Below, in pieces: positions 59,939-64,000 of a DNA stretch of 64,000 nt. The notes beneath the pieces are model-generated. The model was not told the origin of the DNA and searched no databases. It worked only from the letters and a program-made list of their open reading frames with translations. Source of the stretch: Balneolaceae bacterium (lineage in GTDB: Bacteria; Bacteroidota; Rhodothermia; Balneolales; Balneolaceae); assembly GCA_017795005.1 (NCBI GenBank), contig CP051242.1, forward strand, positions 558,001-622,000, given 5' to 3'. The translations under genes were made by a program, and so were the position numbers. Position 1 is the first letter of the stretch. Each line of letters opens with the position of its first letter.

Positions 59939-60351
59939 ATTTCGAAGATGTCAGGATTCAATTTAGATTTTAGTCCATACAAATCCTTTCTCATCGTAAT
60001 TATTAAGGCATTAAATGAAGATTGGTTTTTAGATTTTAATAATTCTTTCATTTTTTTAATTACTTCGTCTGAAGCATACAAAGACATGTTAACCCATTCA
60101 GCCTCTAATTCATTATAAAGTGCTTCTTTAGAAGTAATATTAGGTCTGTTAATAATTAACCTTGTATGTTCTTTTTCATAATTAATAAAAGCGTAGCATA
60201 ATAATAAAATAGATTTATACCTTTTTTCTTTGAGCTCCTGTTTAGCATCTGTTTTCTTCTTTCTAGAACTTATAAAGTAAGCTACTATCGCAGGGATTAT
60301 CCCACTAATTCCAATCGCGCCAAGAATCGCTAAAATTTGTTCAATGTTCAT
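59935..60351 (-). CDS. single-span membrane protein of unknown function, 138 aa
   Basis: One N-terminal membrane helix (about 7-27), then a basic K-K-K-T-D-A-K-Q-E-L-K-E-K-R stretch and a helical soluble region (Y-A-F-I-N-Y-E-K-E-H, E-A-E-W-V-N-M-S-L-Y-A-S). No family recognised. It starts 4 nt after the receiver-oxidoreductase stop and overlaps rayT by ATGA, so it is tied to both by translation. Similar single-span helical proteins occur near mobile DNA, but the link is a guess. Confidence 0.65.
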   Translation of the reverse strand: MNIEQILAILGAIGISGIIPAIVAYFISSRKKKTDAKQELKEKRYKSILLLCYAFINYEKEHTRLIINRPNITSKEALYNELEAEWVNMSLYASDEVIKKMKELLKSKNQSSFNALIITMRKDLYGLKSKLNPDIFEM

Positions 60352-60355
60352 ATCT

Positions 60356-62023
60356 CTAGAGGTTTGAATCCGCCAAATACTCGTGGACGTATTTAATACT
60401 CATTGCTCCTTCGCCTACTGCTGAGGCAACCCGATTCATAGCTCCTGCACGAACATCTCCAGCTGCAAAAATTCCGGGAGAACATGTTTCTAATAAGAAT
60501 GGTTGTCGTTCCAGTTGCCAGACTTTCTTATATTCGTCATAGCGCATTAACTCTTTTCCGGTCTCCAGATAACCCCGTTCATTTTTTATGATATCAGATT
60601 CAATCCATTCGGTATAGGGTTTAGCGCCAATAAAAATGAATAATCCATCAGCTTCAACATCTCTGAAGGAATCATCTTTGGAATCTTTGAGAACTAGCTT
60701 TTGAAGCTTTCCGTCTCCACATGCTTCTTCGACTTCTGTAAAGGGTAGTAAATCAATATTCTCAGTTTTGTCAATTTGATCAATTAGATAAGATGACATC
60801 GTTGCTACAAGTGATTCCCTTCTAACTGCGATATAAACATTTTTAGCAAAGGAGGATAGGTACATCGCTGCTTGTCCGGCTGAATTACCTCCTCCAACGA
60901 TATACACCTGCTTATCTTTGAATGCGTGTGCTTCGGTCATTGCAGCACCATAGTAAATCCCGGCACCAGTAAAATCTGAAACACCTTTACTTTCCAGTTT
61001 TCGATAATTGACCCCAGTTGTAACTACAACAGCTTTAGCGTTTACAGAACTTCCATCTGATAATGAAAGCGTTTTGTATTGATCCTTAACTTCGATACTT
61101 ACCACTTCTTGTGGTGATAAAAACTCAACACCAAATCGGGTTGCCTGGGTAATTGCTCTTCTAGCAAGATCAGAACCACTCAATCCATTAGGGAAACCAA
61201 GATAGTTTTCGATTCTGGAACTCGTTCCTGCTTGGCCTCCCGGGGCTCTTTTCTCGATGAGTAGTGTTTTTAATCCTTCGGAACCTCCATATACAGCAGC
61301 AGCAAGTCCGGCTGGTCCGGCACCAATAATCACTACGTCATAAATATTCTCTGAAGCTGAAGGATTCCTTCCAAGCTTGTTAGCAATTTCAAGTGGGGTT
61401 GGCTCGGTTATATGACTTCCATCCTCAAAGAAAATCGCCGGCAGACTTGAGCCATCCAGATTATGCTCTCCTATAAGTTCATTCGCCTTTTCACTTCCTT
61501 CAACATCGAGCCATCGGTAGGGGATAAGATTTCCAGACAGATAATCTTTGATTGTGTGGGATTTTGGAGAATATTGATATCCCACCAGTTTTATTCCGTG
61601 GAATTCAGGTTTGAAATTCGCCTGCCATTCATCGAGTAAGTCGTCTAGTACCGGGAATAATTTCTCTTCCGGTGGATCCCAGGGTTTTAACAAATAGTAA
61701 TCCAGCTGCACATCATTGATTGCTTTGATGGCTGCATCAGTATCGGAATAGGCAGTAAGAAGCACACGTTTTGCTTCCGGAAAAATCTTTTTTGCTTTCT
61801 CAAGGAATTCCACCCCAATCATCTCCGGCATTCTTTGGTCAGAAAGGAAAAGAGCAACTGTTTCGCCTTGTTTTTTTAGCTCAGGTAAAGTTTCGAGCGC
61901 TTCTTTAGGGGAGTTGGTACTCAATATCCGGAAGTCTGCTCGATATTTTCCTCTAAGGTCTCTTTGAATCGCCCGAAGAACCTGCGGATCGTCATCAATA
62001 GCAAATAATATTGGTTTGTTCAT
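60356..62023 (-). CDS. receiver / glutaredoxin-like / thioredoxin reductase-like fusion lacking dithiol motifs
   Basis: 555 residues in three parts. The receiver domain (1-130) has D10-D11-D12, phospho-acceptor D62 and K113. A glutaredoxin/thioredoxin-like domain (about 143-218) has S-P-K-S at 152-155 where redox-active members have CxxC, then I-P-Y-R-W-L-D-V-E and L-P-A-I-F-F-E-D-G. A thioredoxin-reductase-like FAD/NAD(P)H domain (225-550) has G-A-G-P-A-G (234-239), G-G-G-N-S-A-G and the A-G-D-V-R FAD motif. The CAxCDG active site is replaced around 359-365 (Y-G-A-A-M-T-E). Only two cysteines remain in the whole protein. It may be a phosphorylation-controlled flavin enzyme or a redox sensor (inference). 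Confidence 0.9.
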   Translation of the reverse strand: MNKPILFAIDDDPQVLRAIQRDLRGKYRADFRILSTNSPKEALETLPELKKQGETVALFLSDQRMPEMIGVEFLEKAKKIFPEAKRVLLTAYSDTDAAIKAINDVQLDYYLLKPWDPPEEKLFPVLDDLLDEWQANFKPEFHGIKLVGYQYSPKSHTIKDYLSGNLIPYRWLDVEGSEKANELIGEHNLDGSSLPAIFFEDGSHITEPTPLEIANKLGRNPSASENIYDVVIIGAGPAGLAAAVYGGSEGLKTLLIEKRAPGGQAGTSSRIENYLGFPNGLSGSDLARRAITQATRFGVEFLSPQEVVSIEVKDQYKTLSLSDGSSVNAKAVVVTTGVNYRKLESKGVSDFTGAGIYYGAAMTEAHAFKDKQVYIVGGGNSAGQAAMYLSSFAKNVYIAVRRESLVATMSSYLIDQIDKTENIDLLPFTEVEEACGDGKLQKLVLKDSKDDSFRDVEADGLFIFIGAKPYTEWIESDIIKNERGYLETGKELMRYDEYKKVWQLERQPFLLETCSPGIFAAGDVRAGAMNRVASAVGEGAMSIKYVHEYLADSNL

Positions 62024-62047
62024 CCCTTTGGGAATTTTGAATGCTGA

Positions 62048-62174
62048 ATTATGGATTTTGAATTCTTTTTGTCACTTCGAATGAATATGAGAAGTCTAAA
62101 AAATAAACTTTGTTTACTTGCTCTTTAGATATCTCGCTTCGCTCGATATGACAAAGTAATTCAAAATCCATAAT
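62048..62174. repeat. AT-rich inverted-repeat element between regulator and kinase genes
   Basis: Perfect 17-bp inverted arms ATTATGGATTTTGAATT (62048-62064) and AATTCAAAATCCATAAT (62158-62174), extended imperfectly by TTTTTGTCA / TGACAAAG. Inside is a TATCGAGCGAAGCGAGATATC palindrome in reverse, a motif I know as a common dispersed repeat. It lies in the gap between the kinase and the receiver fusion, with no reading frame. Confidence 0.7.
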
Positions 62175-62189
62175 CCAAAATTTAGAATT

Positions 62190-63578
62190 TTAAGAAAGTG
62201 GAAAAGTCAGTTCAAAGGTAGTATCTCCTGGTTTAGATTCAACCTCTATTCTCCCGCCATGTTTTTCGATAATTTTATGAACTACATCGAGTCCCAGTCC
62301 AGTTCCTTGTCCTACATCTTTGGTTGTAAAAAAAGGCTCAAAAATTCTATTCTGAATATCTTCAGGAATCCCGAATCCGTTATCTCTGAAGTACATGACT
62401 AAATTGCCGTTTTTAGATTCAACCTCAACCGATACTTTTCCTCCTTCATTTACGGCATCAATGGCATTATCTAATAAATTAGTCCAGACCTGATTTAATT
62501 CACTTACATAACCACAAAATTCAGGAAGATCTTTAGGTACATCAAATTCAATGTTAACCTGCTTTTGCTTCGACTTATGGTTTAACATGGTAATAGTACT
62601 TTTCAGCACTTTAGGTAGATCGATCGCTTCTTTGTCTGAACCCCGATCCATATGAGAATAGGTTTTTACTGAAGAAACTAAATCTGAAATTCTGGTTGCC
62701 GAATCTTCAATTTCCTCAACCATTTTTTCAGTAGTCAAAACATCTTCAACCCAACCTAATACAGCCGGAAGAAACTCTTCAGTTACATGTGAATTCACAA
62801 ATTCCAGATCATCCACATTAAAGCAATACTCTGCGAAGGTTTCTGCATATTCAAAGCCCTGATCTACTCCATGGTCTTCCATCCAGTCTGTGAGCTCATC
62901 TTCCAGATTCGTGCGGTCCATCAAACTTTGTTGATTAGTACTTCCCTTCTCTGCTTTACGAAACACGAGTTCGTTCACTGCATCAACTTGTTCTTCAGTT
63001 AATCGGATACTCATCACTGCTTTGAATTTATCGGGAGTAGACCGAAGTCTTTTTCTCAATTCTGTTGCTCCACGAACCATAGCCGATGCTGGATTATTTA
63101 ATTCATGAGCGAGACCGGCGGAAAGTTTTCCCAGTGCCATCAACTTTTCATTCTGCTGCTGAACCGTAGTGAATCGACGGATTCTGTCAGACATGGAGTG
63201 TACGAATACTTCGATGAGTTCATACCTTTTTGAAATTTCCGGAAATACATTTTCTTCAGTTCTGAGAATAGCAGTTTTTTCGACAGCGGTTAGATATGCC
63301 AGCGTCGATTGCATTCTTGAAAATGGCAGTTTTCCCGAGATATCTCCCTTTTCAAAATTACCGATGTTCTGGAATTGATTCCCTCTTTTCAATCTAATAC
63401 TGATCACTCCATCCAGAATAATCAACATTCTAGTCATATCATCTCCTGGTTGAACAACATTCTCACCAGGTTCATATTCAAGGTAGGTTGAATTCTCAAC
63501 TAACCAGCTTAAATGCTCTTCAGGGACTTCTAAAAAAGGGTCAAGTTGTTTTAATTGAGAAACAATTTTTTCCGTCAT
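62190..63578 (-). CDS. histidine kinase with N-terminal cyclic-nucleotide-binding domain
   Basis: 462 residues, no membrane helix, so cytoplasmic. Residues about 12-125 match the CNB/CRP fold (Y-E-P-G-E-N-V-V-Q-P-G-D-D, L-I-I-L-D-G-V-I-S). The phospho-acceptor is H158 in A-G-L-A-H-E-L-N-N-P. The ATPase domain has W-T-N-L-L-D-N-A-I-D-A-V, D-N-G-F-G-I-P and G-T-G-L-G-L-D. A long insert (about 180-290) separates the H-box from the rest. Its start overlaps the zinc-finger gene by ATGA. The receiver fusion downstream is the probable partner. Confidence 0.93.
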   Translation of the reverse strand: MTEKIVSQLKQLDPFLEVPEEHLSWLVENSTYLEYEPGENVVQPGDDMTRMLIILDGVISIRLKRGNQFQNIGNFEKGDISGKLPFSRMQSTLAYLTAVEKTAILRTEENVFPEISKRYELIEVFVHSMSDRIRRFTTVQQQNEKLMALGKLSAGLAHELNNPASAMVRGATELRKRLRSTPDKFKAVMSIRLTEEQVDAVNELVFRKAEKGSTNQQSLMDRTNLEDELTDWMEDHGVDQGFEYAETFAEYCFNVDDLEFVNSHVTEEFLPAVLGWVEDVLTTEKMVEEIEDSATRISDLVSSVKTYSHMDRGSDKEAIDLPKVLKSTITMLNHKSKQKQVNIEFDVPKDLPEFCGYVSELNQVWTNLLDNAIDAVNEGGKVSVEVESKNGNLVMYFRDNGFGIPEDIQNRIFEPFFTTKDVGQGTGLGLDVVHKIIEKHGGRIEVESKPGDTTFELTFPLS

Positions 63579-63832
63579 GATTCTAGCATTTCATTATGAA
63601 CGTAACAATAACGCCAGCTTTCGCCTGGTTCTACAGATCTTATGATTGGATGATCATTTCTCATGTAATGTTTTCGGGCATGTTTATTCTTTGAAGAATC
63701 ACAACAACCGACATAGCCACAACTCATACACATTCGGAGATGCACCCATGTATCGCCCTGTTGGACACAAGTTTCACATTCGTTACCAGAAGGCTCTGTA
63801 ATTTCAATCATTGATTGGTGACTGCAAGCCAT
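63575..63832 (-). CDS. UBP-type zinc-finger protein
   Basis: 85 residues, almost all one ZnF_UBP domain. Ligands: C3, H5, C19, C22, C35, C38, C43 or C44, H51, H55 and H61, in the order C-S-H ... E-C-E-T-C ... C-M-S-C-G-Y-V-G-C-C ... H-A-R-K-H ... N-D-H-P. In eukaryotes this domain binds the free C-terminus of ubiquitin. Bacteria without ubiquitin carry it near antiporters and redox proteins, with an unknown ligand. GGAG lies 6-7 bases before the ATG, and the kinase start overlaps its stop by 4 nt. Confidence 0.9.
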   Translation of the reverse strand: MACSHQSMIEITEPSGNECETCVQQGDTWVHLRMCMSCGYVGCCDSSKNKHARKHYMRNDHPIIRSVEPGESWRYCYVHNEMLES

Positions 63833-63841
63833 ATTAATCTC

Positions 63842-64000
63842 CTAATTAACATTTTGAACTACTTTGTGCATATCAAGATCCAGTGACATTGATCCATCTA
63901 TATCATCACTAATACTAATTTCAGCTAGTTTTCTACCTGCCTGAATCAAAGGTAAACAAACAGCATTAGCACCTGCTTCTTTTAACGCCTGGTGTTCTTC
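63842..64000 (-). CDS. C-terminal end of a probable Kef/TrkA-type transport protein, cut by the window edge
   Basis: 52 residues to TAG at 63842, open at the right edge. The visible E-E-H-Q-A-L-K-E-A-G-A-N-A-V-C-L-P-L, then A-G-R-K-L-A-E-I, resembles the end of a TrkA-N/RCK NAD-binding domain as in Kef-type cation antiporters. It stops 9 nt before the zinc-finger ATG, so it is the upstream gene of that operon. The family call rests on a short stretch. Confidence 0.5.
   Translation of the reverse strand, partial: EEHQALKEAGANAVCLPLIQAGRKLAEISISDDIDGSMSLDLDMHKVVQNVN

Noticed and set aside
1-64000. CRISPR array, tRNA, rRNA or prophage
   Set aside because: No regularly spaced direct repeats, no recognisable tRNA or rRNA sequence and no phage structural genes were seen; a covariance-model search could not be run.

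Overview
The window looks like a piece of chromosome from a member of the Balneolia/Rhodothermota side of the Bacteroidota-Chlorobiota group. The pointers are AT-rich DNA, many lipoproteins, SusD/RagB-like proteins, DUF6090 proteins, two-component beta-propeller sensors, a protein with a type IX-secretion-like C-terminal domain (NYPNPFNPST), FtsX/MacB permeases with a PadR partner, and very few clear Shine-Dalgarno sites. The lineage is inferred from gene content, not from a marker gene. No rRNA, tRNA, CRISPR array or complete insertion sequence was found.

1-13 kb: an edge-truncated TPR protein, two small genes, then a histidine-utilisation block: a LysR regulator divergent from hutH-hutU-hutI-hutG (histidine to glutamate plus formamide). 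A near-perfect inverted repeat lies between regulator and operon, and a two-hairpin repeat element sits inside the operon. Next comes a long minus-strand run of envelope proteins: DUF3738, a TlpA-type thioredoxin, a small membrane protein, two tandem serine-hydrolase lipoproteins and an NHL-repeat lipoprotein. 13-20 kb: divergent from that run, a propeller histidine kinase with its LuxR-type response regulator; then an EamA transporter, polyphosphate glucokinase, an EEP-family lipoprotein and a DksA/TraR zinc-finger protein.

20-31 kb: a TolB/TPR membrane protein, small membrane genes and an HExxH lipoprotein. A repeat-rich stretch follows in which DUF6090 genes and their repeat-containing leaders have been duplicated, with two abortive copies left behind. 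Then an S9 peptidase, a Dabb lipoprotein and a secreted BNR/sortilin-like protein. 31-46 kb: PadR plus FtsX-type permease, DUF456, a POT peptide transporter, an ankyrin protein, mnmE, two orphan SusD-like lipoproteins, an M16 peptidase and secG.

46-59 kb: an MscS channel, a SRAP-family protein that has lost its catalytic residues, a CPBP protease, a DEAD-box-like protein with degraded ATPase motifs and a triplicated insert, a YciO/YrdC protein, an EEP hydrolase, a probable outer-membrane protein, an alpha-oxoamine synthase-like PLP enzyme, an LVIVD-repeat lipoprotein, the TIGR03546/TIGR03545 pair and a membrane-tethered TlpA. 59-64 kb: a REP-associated transposase carrying a REP-like doublet inside its own reading frame and coupled to a small membrane protein. 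These follow what I judge the most interesting locus: a UBP-type zinc finger, a cyclic-nucleotide-binding-domain histidine kinase, and a receiver-glutaredoxin-thioredoxin reductase fusion in which both expected dithiol motifs are absent. A probable Kef/TrkA-like gene is cut by the window edge just upstream.
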